Positions 10,785 to 19,692 of a stretch of 64,000 nt of DNA are shown here, piece after piece. Position numbers and translations under genes: made by a program. Below the pieces are notes generated by a model that made no database searches, was not told the origin of the DNA, and saw only the letters and a program-made list of their open reading frames with translations. The stretch lies in the NCBI RefSeq assembly GCF_900107585.1, contig NZ_FNQM01000016.1:1-64000 (forward strand). The letters are read 5' to 3'. The DNA is from Rubrimonas cliftonensis. GTDB taxonomy: Bacteria > Pseudomonadota > Alphaproteobacteria > Rhodobacterales > Rhodobacteraceae. The first letter of the stretch is position 1. Every line of letters begins with the position of its first letter.

Positions 10785-11570
10785 TCAGAAGGCGTCCTTG
10801 CGGCGGCGGACCTCGCCGAAGACGGCCGCAGCGTCGGCGCCGGGCAGGCCCACGGCCAGCTGCAGGTCAGGCTCGCCAGCGCGCAGGAAGGGGTTGGCGG
10901 CCAGTTCCCGCGCGATGGTGGTGGGCGTGGTGGGCAGGTCGTCGGCGCGCAGGGCGCGGATGGCGCGGGCCTCCTCGGCGAGCGCGGGGTTCCCGGTCTC
11001 GATGGTCTCGGCGAACATCAGGTTCGCCTCGGTGTATTCGTGGCCGAACCAGACGGTCGTCTCCGGCGGCAGCGCGGCGAGCTTGCAGAGCGAGGCCCAC
11101 ATCATCGCGTGGGTGCCCTCGAACACCCGTCCGCAGCCGAGGCGGAACAGCGAATCGGCGGTGAAGACGGCGCCGGGCTTGGCGAAGTGGAAGGCGATGT
11201 GGCCGACGGTGTGGCCCGAGACGTCGATGACGCGCGCGACGCTGTCGCCGAGGGCGATCTCCTCGCCCTCGTCGAGCGCGGCGTCGAGGGCGGGCAGGCG
11301 GCCGGCGTCGGCCTTCGCGCCGGCGACCTTGGCGCCGAAGCGGGACTTGAGTGCTGCGACGCCGTCGACATGGTCGGCGTGGTGATGGGTGATCCACACC
11401 CAGTCGAGCCCCCAGCCGCGCGCCTCCAGCGCCGCGGTGATCGGCGCGGCCTCCGGCGCGTCGATCACCGCGGTCTTGCCCGAGGCTGCGTCGCGCAACA
11501 GATAGGCGTAGTTGTCCGTGCGGCACGGGACGGTGACGATTTCGAGGGTGGGCGCATTGTCGGTCGGCAC
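10785..11570 (-). CDS. gloB: hydroxyacylglutathione hydrolase (glyoxalase II)
   Basis: The protein has 261 residues. It hydrolyses S-D-lactoylglutathione to D-lactate and glutathione, the second step of cytosolic methylglyoxal detoxification. The metallo-beta-lactamase binuclear metal motif THHHADH is at 61-67, followed by SGHTVGHIAFH, FTADSLFRLGCGR (bridging Asp), WFGHEYTEANLMFA (third His) and the family-typical C-terminal RRRKDAF. Length matches the family. It is divergent from a methyltransferase gene across a 107-base gap, an arrangement common in alphaproteobacteria. The modular protein gene follows directly downstream. Confidence 0.95.
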   Translation of the reverse strand: MPTDNAPTLEIVTVPCRTDNYAYLLRDAASGKTAVIDAPEAAPITAALEARGWGLDWVWITHHHADHVDGVAALKSRFGAKVAGAKADAGRLPALDAALDEGEEIALGDSVARVIDVSGHTVGHIAFHFAKPGAVFTADSLFRLGCGRVFEGTHAMMWASLCKLAALPPETTVWFGHEYTEANLMFAETIETGNPALAEEARAIRALRADDLPTTPTTIARELAANPFLRAGEPDLQLAVGLPGADAAAVFGEVRRRKDAF

Positions 11571-11677
11571 TGGCTCGGCTCCGCGATAAGGAGGGGGCGG
11601 GGCGCGGCGGGCGCGCTCCGTCGGCGTGCGGTCGGGGCGGCCGCCCCGCCGCGCAGGCTAACCGAGGCTGGAGCGCG

Positions 11678-12481
11678 ATGCATCAGGACGCCGTCGATCT
11701 GCGCAGCTTCTACTATCGCACGAGGCTGGGCCGCGTGGCGCAGTCTGCCGTGCGCGCCGCGCTGCGCGAGCTGTGGCCGGACGTGCGCGGCGCCTCGCTG
11801 GCGGGCTTCGGCTTCGCCGCGCCGTTCCTGCGACCGTTCAAGGCCGAGGCGCAACGCACGCTGTGCTTCATGCCGGCGCAGCAGGGGGCGTTCCACTGGC
11901 CGGTCGACCAGCCCAACGTCACCGTGCTGGTGGAGGAGCGCAACTGGCCGGTGCAGCCGGGCTTCTTCGACCGCATCATCGTCGCCCACGGGCTTGAGGT
12001 GAGCGAGCGGCCCGGCGCGCTGCTGCAGGAGGTCAACCGCTGCCTGGCGCCGGGGGGGCGGGCGATCTTCATCGCGCCGAACCGCTCCGGCCTCTGGGCG
12101 CGGCGCGACGCGACGCCCTTCGGCCATGGCCGGCCCTATTCCTCCGGCCAGCTGGAGCGGCAGCTGCAGGAGCACGGCTTCGAGCCGGAACGGCAGGCCG
12201 CCGCGCTCTACGCCCCGCCCTCGCACAAGGCGTTCTGGCTCAGGATGGCGGGGCTGGCGGAGGCGACGGGCCGGCGGCTCGACGCGCAGCGGCTGGCGGG
12301 CGTGATCATGGTGGAGACGACGAAGCTCGCCTTCGCCGCGCCGCGCTCGGGCTCCTCGGTCAGCGTGCGCACCCCGCTGGAGGTGCTGGAGGGGCTGGCG
12401 GGAGGCCGGCCGCGGCCCGGCAAGGCGATGGGCAAGGCCATGGGTCGGGCGCTCGGCCGGGGAAGCATCCTGCAGCGCTGA
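11678..12481 (+). CDS. class I SAM-dependent methyltransferase (type 11)
   Basis: The protein has 267 residues. The Rossmann-like methyltransferase core is visible: glycine-rich SLAGFGFAAPF as motif I, FDRIIVAHGLEVSERPGALL as the post-motif region, and LQEVNRCLAPGGRAIFIAPN as the conserved beta5 segment. The N-terminal FYYRTRLGRVAQSAVR is characteristic of the family member found next to gloB in many alphaproteobacteria. The substrate is unknown. The C-terminus (RPGKAMGKAMGRALGRGS) is basic and low-complexity. Soluble, with no signal peptide. Confidence 0.85.
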   Translation: MHQDAVDLRSFYYRTRLGRVAQSAVRAALRELWPDVRGASLAGFGFAAPFLRPFKAEAQRTLCFMPAQQGAFHWPVDQPNVTVLVEERNWPVQPGFFDRIIVAHGLEVSERPGALLQEVNRCLAPGGRAIFIAPNRSGLWARRDATPFGHGRPYSSGQLERQLQEHGFEPERQAAALYAPPSHKAFWLRMAGLAEATGRRLDAQRLAGVIMVETTKLAFAAPRSGSSVSVRTPLEVLEGLAGGRPRPGKAMGKAMGRALGRGSILQR

Positions 12482-12593
12482 CTCGCAGTTCATCCGCTTC
12501 CCGATGGCGACTATTAACATTACTGGAAAATTCACTGTGGCAATTTAGGCTCCGATCAACTGGTCTTTACATGCCAATTCATAGGGGGAGCCC

Positions 12594-13815
12594 ATGGGGT
12601 CTATTTTAACCAATATGGGAGAGATGGTCGCCCTGAAGTCGCTTCGGGGTGCGAATGCCGACCTGGGTCAGGCTCAGAGCGCCGCTAGCAGCGGGCTGGC
12701 CATCAGCACGGCGCGAGACAACGCGGCGATCTGGAGCGTCGCCAGCGTGTTGCGCTCGGACGAGAGCTGGATATCCGGCGCCATGGACTCCATGGCGCTG
12801 GGAGGCGCCACGGTGGGAATGGCGCGCCAAGTGGCCGAACGCGCCACGGCGCTCCTGACCGACATGAAGGAGCGCATCGTCCTGGCGCAGGGCCGTAACG
12901 TCGACCGCCTGAAGATCGACGCCGACATTCAGACGATGAAGGAGGCGCTTCGGGACGTGATCAACGGCGCCGACTTCAACGGCTTCAATCTTCTCGAGGA
13001 CGCGCGGCCGGACACGCTGACGATCGTGACCGGCGCGACGCGCTCGCCCGCCGGGCTGGAGGTCGCGGCCCTGCAGGTCGAGCGCCGCGTCATGACCCCC
13101 CGAGTTCGGCGTGACGACCGTGGCGGCCGGTCCGGTCAGCGGCATCCGCATTCTGGGCGGCGCCTCGGCGCCTGACGGCAACGGCGCCTTCACCTCGGGT
13201 GTAGAGGAAACCTTCGGGTTCCGAGCCAATCTGATTTCCCTCGGCGATGAGATCACGACGACGATCAACGGCGCCGCGACGACCTATGTGGTCGCACCCG
13301 GCGACCTTACCCTCGCAGGCGCGGTCGATGCGAACGCGCTGGCGACGAACCTGATCGCGTCGCTCGGCGCGACGCCGGCGACGTTCAACAAAGGGTACCT
13401 GCCGTCGTAGCCCGACGTGCTTGCGTTCCAGTACGTTGGATATCTCAGCGAGTTCCGTATCGAGTTCGACCGACCGGCCCCTGTGGTGGTGTCGGGGCTG
13501 AGCGGGGCGTGGGATCTCAATGTCCGTACGGAGACGGCTGCGGCCGAAGCGCTGGCGATCATCGACCCGATGATCGAGCATGCCGTGGCGGCGGCGTCCT
13601 ACTACGGTTCGGTGGGCAGGCGGATCTCGTTGCATGAAACGCTGAACGCCCAACTCAAGGACGTGCTTGTGAGCGGGCGCGGCGGCCTGACCGACGCCGA
13701 CATGGAGGATGTGGCGGCGAAGCTGGTCGCTTCGCAGGTGCGGCGTGACCTGGCGTTGGTTTCGCTTTCCGTCGCCAATGGGCGACCGGAAGTGCTGCTG
13801 TCGCTTTTCAGGTGA
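12594..13815 (+). pseudogene. flagellin, broken by a frameshift and an in-frame stop
   Basis: The N-terminal 165 residues match the flagellin D0/D1 region: MGSILTNMGEMVALKSLRGA, LAISTARDNAAIWSVASVLR, GGATVGMARQVAERATALL and LKIDADIQTMKEALRDVI, then FNGFNLLEDA. The frame is lost at a run of six C at 13096-13101; removing one C restores EFGVTTVAAGP, which continues in the next frame. That frame meets a TAG at 13408-13410, then continues in the same frame to a typical flagellin end, RRDLALVSLSVANGRPEVLL followed by SLFR. Two independent lesions argue for a genuine pseudogene; a sequencing error at the C run cannot explain the TAG. AGGGGGAG sits before the ATG. No other flagellar gene is nearby. 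Confidence 0.85.
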
Positions 13816-13956
13816 CGCGATCGCGTCAGGTCCGCCCGAACTTGGTCCCCGTCCCGGCCGGGGCCGTCCTCGCGGCGCTCGCCTCGAGCGCGAAGCGCGG
13901 GGCCCCGGCGGGACGGCTGGCGCCCGCAGCCCCGCGCCGCTAGAACGCGTCGACCG

Positions 13957-13979
13957 GGCGGGCGCAGGGCTCGCCCGCC
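13957..13979. other. hairpin upstream of hisC
   Basis: There is a perfect 8-bp inverted repeat, GGCGGGCG and CGCCCGCC, around a 7-base loop. It ends 20 bases before the hisC ATG. No T run follows, so it is not a clear intrinsic terminator. It may sit in the hisC leader. In GC-rich DNA, short hairpins of this size also arise by chance. Confidence 0.3.
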
Positions 13980-13999
13980 GAGTCCTGCGAGCCGCGCCG

Positions 14000-15109
14000 A
14001 TGACCCATCCGCACCCTACGATCGCACCGCGCCCCGGCGTGCTCGACATCTCGCCCTATGTCGGTGGCGAGAGCGGCGCGGCGGGGGCGAACCGGGCGGT
14101 GAAGCTTTCCGCCAACGAGAACCCGCTGGGGCCGTCGCCGGCCGCGGTCGACGCCTATCGCGCGGGCGCCGGGGCGCTGGCGCTGTACCCGGACGGCGGC
14201 GCGACGGCGCTGCGCGAGGCCATCGCGGCGGCGCATGGGCTGGAGGCGGAGCGCATCGTCTGCGGCGCGGGCTCCGACGAACTCATCGCGCTGCTCTGCA
14301 AGGCCTATGCCGGGCCGGGCGACGAGGTGCTGCACAGCCGCCACGGCTTTCTGATGTACGCGATCTCCGCGAGGGCCGCTGGCGCGACGCCCGTCGCCGC
14401 GCCCGAGCGCGACCTGACGGCGGATGTGGACGCGCTGCTGGCGGCGTGCAGCGAGCGGACGCGGCTCGTTTTCCTCGCCAACCCCAACAACCCGACCGGC
14501 ACGCTGATCCGGGCGGCGGAGGTGGCGCGGCTCGCCGACGCGCTGCCGCCCCGGGCGCTGCTCGTGCTGGACGCGGCCTACGCCGAATATGTCGACGCGC
14601 CCGGCTACGACGCAGGCGAGGCGCTGGCGAGGGCGCGCGAGAACGTCGTGATGACGCGCACCTTCTCGAAGATCCACGGGCTTGCGGCGCTGCGGCTGGG
14701 CTGGCTCTACGGGCCGGCGCATGTGGTGGACGTGATCAACCGGGTGCGGGGGCCGTTCAACGTCTCGGCGCCGGCGCTCGCCGCCGGGGCGGCGGCGGTG
14801 GCGGACCATGACTACGTCGCGGCCTGCGCGGCCGAGAACGCGGCCTGGCGCGGCTGGCTGCGCGACCGGCTCGCCGCGGCCGGCGTGCGCTGCACCGAAA
14901 GCCACGGCAACTTCCTGCTGGCGGAGTTCGGCGAGACCGGCCCGGCCGCGGCCCCGGAGGCGGACGCCTGGCTCAAGGCGCGCGGGCTGGTCGTGCGGCG
15001 GATGGAGGGCTACGGCCTGCCTGGCTGGCTGCGCGTCTCCGTCGGCCGTCCGGAGGACTGCCGGGCCGTCGCCGACGCCGTCGCCGCGTTCAGGGCCGCG
15101 CGGGCGTGA
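14000..15109 (+). CDS. hisC: histidinol-phosphate aminotransferase
   Basis: The protein has 369 residues. It is a cytosolic PLP-dependent class I/II aminotransferase converting imidazole acetol phosphate and glutamate to histidinol phosphate; in this position it often also serves Tyr/Phe synthesis. Visible motifs are KLSANENPLGPS, GAGSDELIALLC, FLANPNNPTGT, VLDAAYAEYV, the PLP lysine K224 in TRTFSKIHG, and LRLGWLYGP. The start at MTHPHPTIAPRPGVLDISPY gives the standard N-terminus. The stop overlaps the GTG of the prephenate dehydrogenase gene, so the pair is coupled, which fits a role in aromatic amino acid synthesis. Confidence 0.95.
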   Translation: MTHPHPTIAPRPGVLDISPYVGGESGAAGANRAVKLSANENPLGPSPAAVDAYRAGAGALALYPDGGATALREAIAAAHGLEAERIVCGAGSDELIALLCKAYAGPGDEVLHSRHGFLMYAISARAAGATPVAAPERDLTADVDALLAACSERTRLVFLANPNNPTGTLIRAAEVARLADALPPRALLVLDAAYAEYVDAPGYDAGEALARARENVVMTRTFSKIHGLAALRLGWLYGPAHVVDVINRVRGPFNVSAPALAAGAAAVADHDYVAACAAENAAWRGWLRDRLAAAGVRCTESHGNFLLAEFGETGPAAAPEADAWLKARGLVVRRMEGYGLPGWLRVSVGRPEDCRAVADAVAAFRAARA

Positions 15110-16200
15110 CGGTCGGGACCGCAGGCGCCGCCGCCAATCGCCCCTCGCCGCTGTTCGACCGGGTCGCGCTGATCGGCCTGGGACTCATCGGCTCCTCCAT
15201 GGCCTGGGCGATGAGGCGCGACGGCGTGGCGCGCGAGATCGTCGGCCACGCCCGCAGCGCGGAGACGCGGACGGCGGCGATGCGGCTGGGCTTTCTCGAC
15301 GCCGCCTACGAGACCGCCGCGGACGCCGCGCGCGGGGCCGACATCGTGGTGCTGTGCGTGCCGGTGGGCGCGATGGGCGCCGTGGCGGCGGAGATCGCGC
15401 CGAGCCTCAGCCCCGGCGCCATCGTCACCGATGTCGGCTCCACCAAGGGCGCCGTGATCGAGGCGGTGGCGCCGCATCTGCCGGATGGCGCGGCCTTCGT
15501 GCCGGCGCACCCGCTGGCGGGCACCGAGCATTCCGGCCCCGAGAGCGGCTTCGCGGAACTGTTCGACAACCGCTGGTGCATCGTCACCCCCGCCCCCGGC
15601 GCGCCGGGCCGCGCGGTCGCGAAGGTGCGCGAACTGTGGGAGCGCTGCGGCGCGCAGGTCGACGTGATGGACCCTGCGCGCCACGACCTCGTGCTCGCCG
15701 TCACCAGCCACACGCCGCACCTGATCGCCTACACGATGGTGGGCGTGGCGGACGACATGCGACGCGTGACGAAATCCGAGGTCATCAAGTACTCCGCCGC
15801 AGGTTTCCGCGACTTCACCCGCATCGCCGCCAGCGACCCGACCATGTGGCGCGACGTTTTCCTGAGCAACCGCGAGGCGACGCTGGAAATCCTCGGGCGC
15901 TTCACCGAGGAACTGTTCGCGCTGCAACGGGCGATCCGCACCGGCGACGGACAGCATCTGTTCGACTACTTCACCCGGACGCGGGCGATCCGCCGCGGCA
16001 TCCTCGATGCGGGCCAGGACACGGCGAAATCCGATTTCGGGCGGGGGCGCGGCGCGGAGCCCCCTGCGCCGGGACCGTCGCCGGTTTCCGTCCCGGCTGA
16101 TCCCGAGGCCGCCTCCCCGGCCCTCGCTCCCGGCGCCCCTCCGGGCGCCTCTCCGGCCTCCGCTCCGGGCGCCGCGCGCGGGAGCGCCGGGGGGCGATGA
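15106..16200 (+). CDS. tyrC: prephenate/arogenate dehydrogenase
   Basis: The protein has 364 residues from a GTG that overlaps the hisC stop (GTGA). It oxidatively decarboxylates prephenate or arogenate in tyrosine synthesis. The NAD-binding Rossmann motif GLGLIGSSMAWAMR is near residues 24-37. The family segments VTDVGSTKGAV, PAHPLAGTEHSGPES, LAVTSHTPHLIAY and GFRDFTRIAASDPTMWRDVF follow. About the last 60 residues (after DFGRGRGAE) are a Pro/Ala/Ser-rich low-complexity tail not typical of the family, which suggests extension of the reading frame into GC-rich repeats. Overlaps the next gene by 4 bases (ATGA). Confidence 0.92.
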   Translation: MTVGTAGAAANRPSPLFDRVALIGLGLIGSSMAWAMRRDGVAREIVGHARSAETRTAAMRLGFLDAAYETAADAARGADIVVLCVPVGAMGAVAAEIAPSLSPGAIVTDVGSTKGAVIEAVAPHLPDGAAFVPAHPLAGTEHSGPESGFAELFDNRWCIVTPAPGAPGRAVAKVRELWERCGAQVDVMDPARHDLVLAVTSHTPHLIAYTMVGVADDMRRVTKSEVIKYSAAGFRDFTRIAASDPTMWRDVFLSNREATLEILGRFTEELFALQRAIRTGDGQHLFDYFTRTRAIRRGILDAGQDTAKSDFGRGRGAEPPAPGPSPVSVPADPEAASPALAPGAPPGASPASAPGAARGSAGGR

Positions 16201-17081
16201 GCGGTCCGCGGCGCGGCCTCACGGCGCTGGCGCTGACCGTCCTGCTCGGCGCGTTCTGCGCGCCCGCCGGCGCGAGCCCCGTTCCGACGCCGCGGCCCGG
16301 GTCGCCCGCCGTCTCCGCCGAGGCGCCGGGCGGGCCCGGGGCCGTCGAAGGCGCTCCGGCGCCCCGGCCCCGGCCCGCGCGCGCCGAGCATGTCGACGCG
16401 CCGGCGGCCCCGGCGGCTTCCTCGACAGGCGCACCCGCGGCGGCGCCGGCGCGCAGGGCGGCGAGCGACGCGCCGAAGCCGGCGCCGAGGCCCGCGTCCA
16501 GGCCGGCGCAGCTGGCCTCGCGGACGCCGCCGCCGACCTTCGCGCCGCCGTCGGCGGGCGGGCTCTGCGGCGACGCGCGGCTTCAGGGGCAGGCGATGTC
16601 GACGATCGACGGGACGGGGCCCTGCGGCGTCGCCAACCCGGTGCGGCTGCAGTCGGCGGCGGGGGTGAAGCTGACGCGGACAGTAATCGTCGGCTGCGCT
16701 GCGGCGCGGGCGCTCGCGGACTGGCTGGAGCAGAGCGCGGCGCCCGCGGCGCGCAGCCTGATGGGGGGGCGGCTGGCGGCGATCACGCCCTTCGCCGGCT
16801 ATGCTTGCCGCTCGCGCAACTCGCGCGTGGGCGCCCGTCTATCCGAACACGCCTTCGGCCGCGCCATCGACGTGGGCGCCTTCACCGTGGCGGGCCATGG
16901 CGAGGTGTCGGTGCTGGAGGGCTGGGGCGGATCCGCGCCGGAGCGGGCGTTCCTGCGCCGCGTCTGGCGCGATGCGTGCGGGCCCTTCGGCACGGTGCTG
17001 GGGCCGCAGTCGGACCGCTTCCACCGCAATCACTTCCATCTCGACGTCGCCGATTACCGCTCCGGGCCATACTGCCGCTGA
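16197..17081 (+). CDS. exported extensin-like C-terminal domain protein
   Basis: The protein has 294 residues. An N-terminal signal (LTALALTVLLGAFCAPAGAS) is followed by a long Pro/Ala-rich stretch to about residue 122, then a compact domain with the extensin-like C-terminal pattern: GLCGDARLQGQ, GPCGVANPVRL, PFAGYACRSRN, LSEHAFGRAIDVGAF and SDRFHRNHFHLDVADY. The SEHAFGRAID and HFHLD residues resemble the zinc site of M15/DD-carboxypeptidase-like enzymes, so a periplasmic cell-wall peptidase role is plausible but unproven. The start ATG overlaps the tyrC TGA, so it is in the hisC-tyrC operon, although functionally unrelated. Confidence 0.85.
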   Translation: MSGPRRGLTALALTVLLGAFCAPAGASPVPTPRPGSPAVSAEAPGGPGAVEGAPAPRPRPARAEHVDAPAAPAASSTGAPAAAPARRAASDAPKPAPRPASRPAQLASRTPPPTFAPPSAGGLCGDARLQGQAMSTIDGTGPCGVANPVRLQSAAGVKLTRTVIVGCAAARALADWLEQSAAPAARSLMGGRLAAITPFAGYACRSRNSRVGARLSEHAFGRAIDVGAFTVAGHGEVSVLEGWGGSAPERAFLRRVWRDACGPFGTVLGPQSDRFHRNHFHLDVADYRSGPYCR

Positions 17082-17091
17082 CGGACGCGCG

Positions 17092-18006
17092 TCAGCGGCC
17101 CCTGGGGTGGGCTGCGGCGTGGACGGCGGCGAGGCGCGAGCCCTCGACGGCGGCGTAGATCTGCGTGGTGCCGAGCGAGGCGTGGCCGAGCAGCGCCTGG
17201 ATCGACCGCAGGTCGCCGCCGGCGGCGAGCAGATGGGTCGCGAAGGCGTGGCGCAGGGCGTGGGGGGTGGCGGTCGCCGGCAGGCCGAGCGCCATGCGCG
17301 CCGACGCCATCGCCGCCTGCACCGCGCGCGGCCCGAGCGGCCCGCCCCGCACGCCGCGAAACAGCGCCTCCTCGCTCGTCAGCGAGAAGGGCGCGGCGCG
17401 GCGGTAGGCCTCGACGGCGGCGCGCGCGGCCGGCAGCACCGGCACGACGCGCTGACGGCCGCCCTTGCCGGCGACGAGCAGGGTCTCGGGCAGCGGCGCG
17501 TCGCGGCCCCTGAGCGCCAGCGCCTCGCCGATGCGCAGGCCGCAGCCCCAGAGCAGGGTGAGCGCGGCGGCGTCCCGCGCGCCGACCCAGGGCTCGGCGG
17601 CGGCGGCGTCCACGGCGGCGATCAGCGCGCGGGCGGCGTCGGGCGACACGGGGCGGGGCAGGCGGCGCGGGCGCCGCGGGCCGCGCGCGGCGGCGACGGC
17701 GGCGTTCTCCGCCCCGGTGGTCTCTGCCAGCCAGCGGTGGAAGCCGCGCACGGCCGAGAGCGCGCGGGCGACGGAGCGCGCCGCGAGCCCGCGCCCGCGC
17801 AGCGACGCGACCCAGGCGCGCAGGTCGGCCGTGTCCGCGGCCGCGAGCGCGGCGCCGGTCACGGCCTCGCCGCGGTGGCGGGTGAGAAAGCCCAGCCAGT
17901 CGGAGACGTCGCGGCGATAGGCCTCCAGCGTCGCGGGCCTGCGCCCGGCGACCGGTCCGAGCCGCGCGAGCCATCCGTCCAGCAGCGCCGCGGCGGCCTC
18001 GCTCAC
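17092..18006 (-). CDS. xerC: tyrosine recombinase XerC
   Basis: The protein has 304 residues. Tyrosine recombinases of this type resolve chromosome dimers at dif with XerD and FtsK. The N-terminal SAM-like core-binding domain covers residues 1-105 and the catalytic domain follows. All catalytic residues are present: R158 (GCGLRIGEAL), K181 (GKGGRQR), H249 and R252 (HALRHAFATHLL), H275 (LLGHASLGT) and Y284 (TQIYAAV). Length and lack of extra domains fit XerC/XerD, not a phage integrase. The neighbours priA and DUF484 are also usual XerC company (DUF484 is next to xerC in many proteobacteria), supporting XerC over XerD. Confidence 0.9.
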   Translation of the reverse strand: MSEAAAALLDGWLARLGPVAGRRPATLEAYRRDVSDWLGFLTRHRGEAVTGAALAAADTADLRAWVASLRGRGLAARSVARALSAVRGFHRWLAETTGAENAAVAAARGPRRPRRLPRPVSPDAARALIAAVDAAAAEPWVGARDAAALTLLWGCGLRIGEALALRGRDAPLPETLLVAGKGGRQRVVPVLPAARAAVEAYRRAAPFSLTSEEALFRGVRGGPLGPRAVQAAMASARMALGLPATATPHALRHAFATHLLAAGGDLRSIQALLGHASLGTTQIYAAVEGSRLAAVHAAAHPRGR

Positions 18007-18145
18007 CGGCGCCCCCGGCGGCGCGGCGACTGGCCCGCCAGGGGGGGCGGCGACCGGCCTGCGCCGGTTCGCTCCCCGGCGCGGTCGCCGGCCCGCACCC
18101 GGGCGCGCATCGCCTCAAGCGTCCCCGGCCGCATCCGGGCGGGCC

Positions 18146-18928
18146 TCAGGGAACGAGCCAGCGCCGGCCGGCCCGCGCCACGACCCCGCCGAGGAACGCG
18201 ACGAGATCGACGCCGTGCTCGGGCGAGAAGCGGTGTGCGTCCTCCGCGCCGAAGGCGAGAAGCGCGCGGGGGCCGCCGAGATCGAGCGCGATGAGCGCCT
18301 CGGAGCGGGCGCGCGGCGCGTCGTCGCCCCAGATCAGCTCGGCTTCCGGCGGCGCGGCGCGCAGCCGCACGCCGTCGCGCTCGGGCGTGTCGTCGAGCGC
18401 GAGATAGGCGTCGATCGCGCCTTCCGGCAGCGCCACGATGCGGTCGGCCAGCGGCCCGGCGTCGCCGACCTCGGCGCCCGGCTCCAGCGCCAGCCGCGCG
18501 GCGTCCACCGTCACGATGTCCGGCGCTTCGACGAGCAGCGCGCGCAGGAAGGCCCGGCGGTCGGCGGCGTCGAGCAGGCGCAGCGCGGCGCGGTGCACCT
18601 GGCCGGCGCCGGCCAGGTTCTCGTAGGCGGCGGCGATCACCGAGCGGTGCGCGCGCTCCAGCGTCTCCAGTCGCGTCTCCAGCCGCCGCACCAGCGCGCC
18701 GCGCAGGTCGACGACGTTGCGCGCCTCGCCGCCGCCGGACGCCTCGATCAGCGCGCGCATCAGCGCGCCGTCGTCCAGCACCAGCGCCGGCTCGGCGAGG
18801 ATCGCCGCTCGGAGCGCCGCCGTCTCCTGCGCCGAACGCTTCGCGGGCGCCCCGGCGGCCGCCTTGGCTGCGCCCGGGGCCGACGCGGTCGCCTGCCCGG
18901 TCACGCGATCGGCCGCATCATCGGTCAC
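18146..18928 (-). CDS. DUF484 family protein
   Basis: The protein has 260 residues from a GTG that overlaps the tal stop (GTGA). DUF484 proteins are GAF-like and often lie beside xerC; their role is not firmly established. An N-terminal low-complexity segment (about 1-32) is followed by [39 protein letters not shown] (coiled coil) and a GAF-like region including [20 protein letters not shown] and the conserved end [20 protein letters not shown]. Soluble. It lies in a minus-strand run tal-DUF484-xerC with a 139-base gap before xerC. Confidence 0.85.
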   Translation of the reverse strand: MTDDAADRVTGQATASAPGAAKAAAGAPAKRSAQETAALRAAILAEPALVLDDGALMRALIEASGGGEARNVVDLRGALVRRLETRLETLERAHRSVIAAAYENLAGAGQVHRAALRLLDAADRRAFLRALLVEAPDIVTVDAARLALEPGAEVGDAGPLADRIVALPEGAIDAYLALDDTPERDGVRLRAAPPEAELIWGDDAPRARSEALIALDLGGPRALLAFGAEDAHRFSPEHGVDLVAFLGGVVARAGRRWLVP

Positions 18929-19599
18929 CGGGCGGCCTTTCCGGCGGCCTTGATGGTCTGGCCGGTCTTGGCCCAGTCCGCGAGGAACGTCTCCAGCCCC
19001 TTGTCGGTCAGCGGGTGCTTGGCGAGCGCGCGCAGCACCGAGGGCGGCATGGTGCCGACGTCCGCCCCCAGCATCGCGGCGTCGCGGACATGGTTCGGCG
19101 TGCGGATCGAGGCGGCGAGGATCTTGGTGGCGAAGCCGTAATTGTCGTAGATCGTGCGGATCTCGCCGATCAGGTCCATCCCGTCGAGGCCGATGTCGTC
19201 GAGCCGCCCTATGAAGGGCGAGATGAAGGCCGCGCCCGCCTTGGCGGCGAGCAGCGCCTGGGTGGCGGAGAAGCACAGCGTGACGTTGACCATCCGCCCC
19301 TCGTCGGCGAAGACGCGGCAGGCCTTGAGGCCATCCCAGGTCAGCGGCACCTTGATGGCGATGTTGTCAGCGATCTCGGCCAGCGCCCGGCCCTCGGCCA
19401 CCATCGCCTCGAACTCGGTCGCGGCGACCTCGGCGGAGACCGGGCCGGGCACGATCGCGCAGATCTCGCGCGTGACCTCGATGATGTCGCGGCCGGATTT
19501 CAGGATCAGCGACGGATTGGTGGTGACGCCGTCGACCATGCCGGTGGCGGCGAGGTCGGTGATCTCGGCGATGTCGGCGGTGTCCACGAAGAATTGCAT
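18925..19599 (-). CDS. tal: transaldolase (small TalC/MipB type)
   Basis: The protein has 224 residues. Transaldolase transfers a dihydroxyacetone unit between sugar phosphates in the non-oxidative pentose phosphate pathway. Features are [27 protein letters not shown], the Schiff-base lysine K83 in [28 protein letters not shown] and SPFIGRLDD. The short form (about 215-225 residues) is the usual alphaproteobacterial one and overlaps fructose-6-phosphate aldolase in sequence, so that activity cannot be excluded. It starts divergently from priA and its stop overlaps the DUF484 start. Confidence 0.93.
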   Translation of the reverse strand: MQFFVDTADIAEITDLAATGMVDGVTTNPSLILKSGRDIIEVTREICAIVPGPVSAEVAATEFEAMVAEGRALAEIADNIAIKVPLTWDGLKACRVFADEGRMVNVTLCFSATQALLAAKAGAAFISPFIGRLDDIGLDGMDLIGEIRTIYDNYGFATKILAASIRTPNHVRDAAMLGADVGTMPPSVLRALAKHPLTDKGLETFLADWAKTGQTIKAAGKAAR

Positions 19600-19692
19600 G
19601 GGTTGCGGCTCCCGGTTGCGGCGGGCGGAGTCTAGAGCAGGCGCGGGCTCGCCGCCAGCATCGGCGGGCAGGCCGGCGGCGGGTTCGTGGCG

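Noticed and set aside
8882-11164. 760-codon plus-strand open frame opposite the modular protein and gloB
   Set aside because: It spans two minus-strand genes, one of them the clearly identified gloB, and is Gly/Arg/Ala low-complexity.
17092-18006. Phage or island integrase
   Set aside because: Size, catalytic motif context and neighbours (DUF484, priA) fit the housekeeping recombinase XerC; no phage genes or att repeats nearby.
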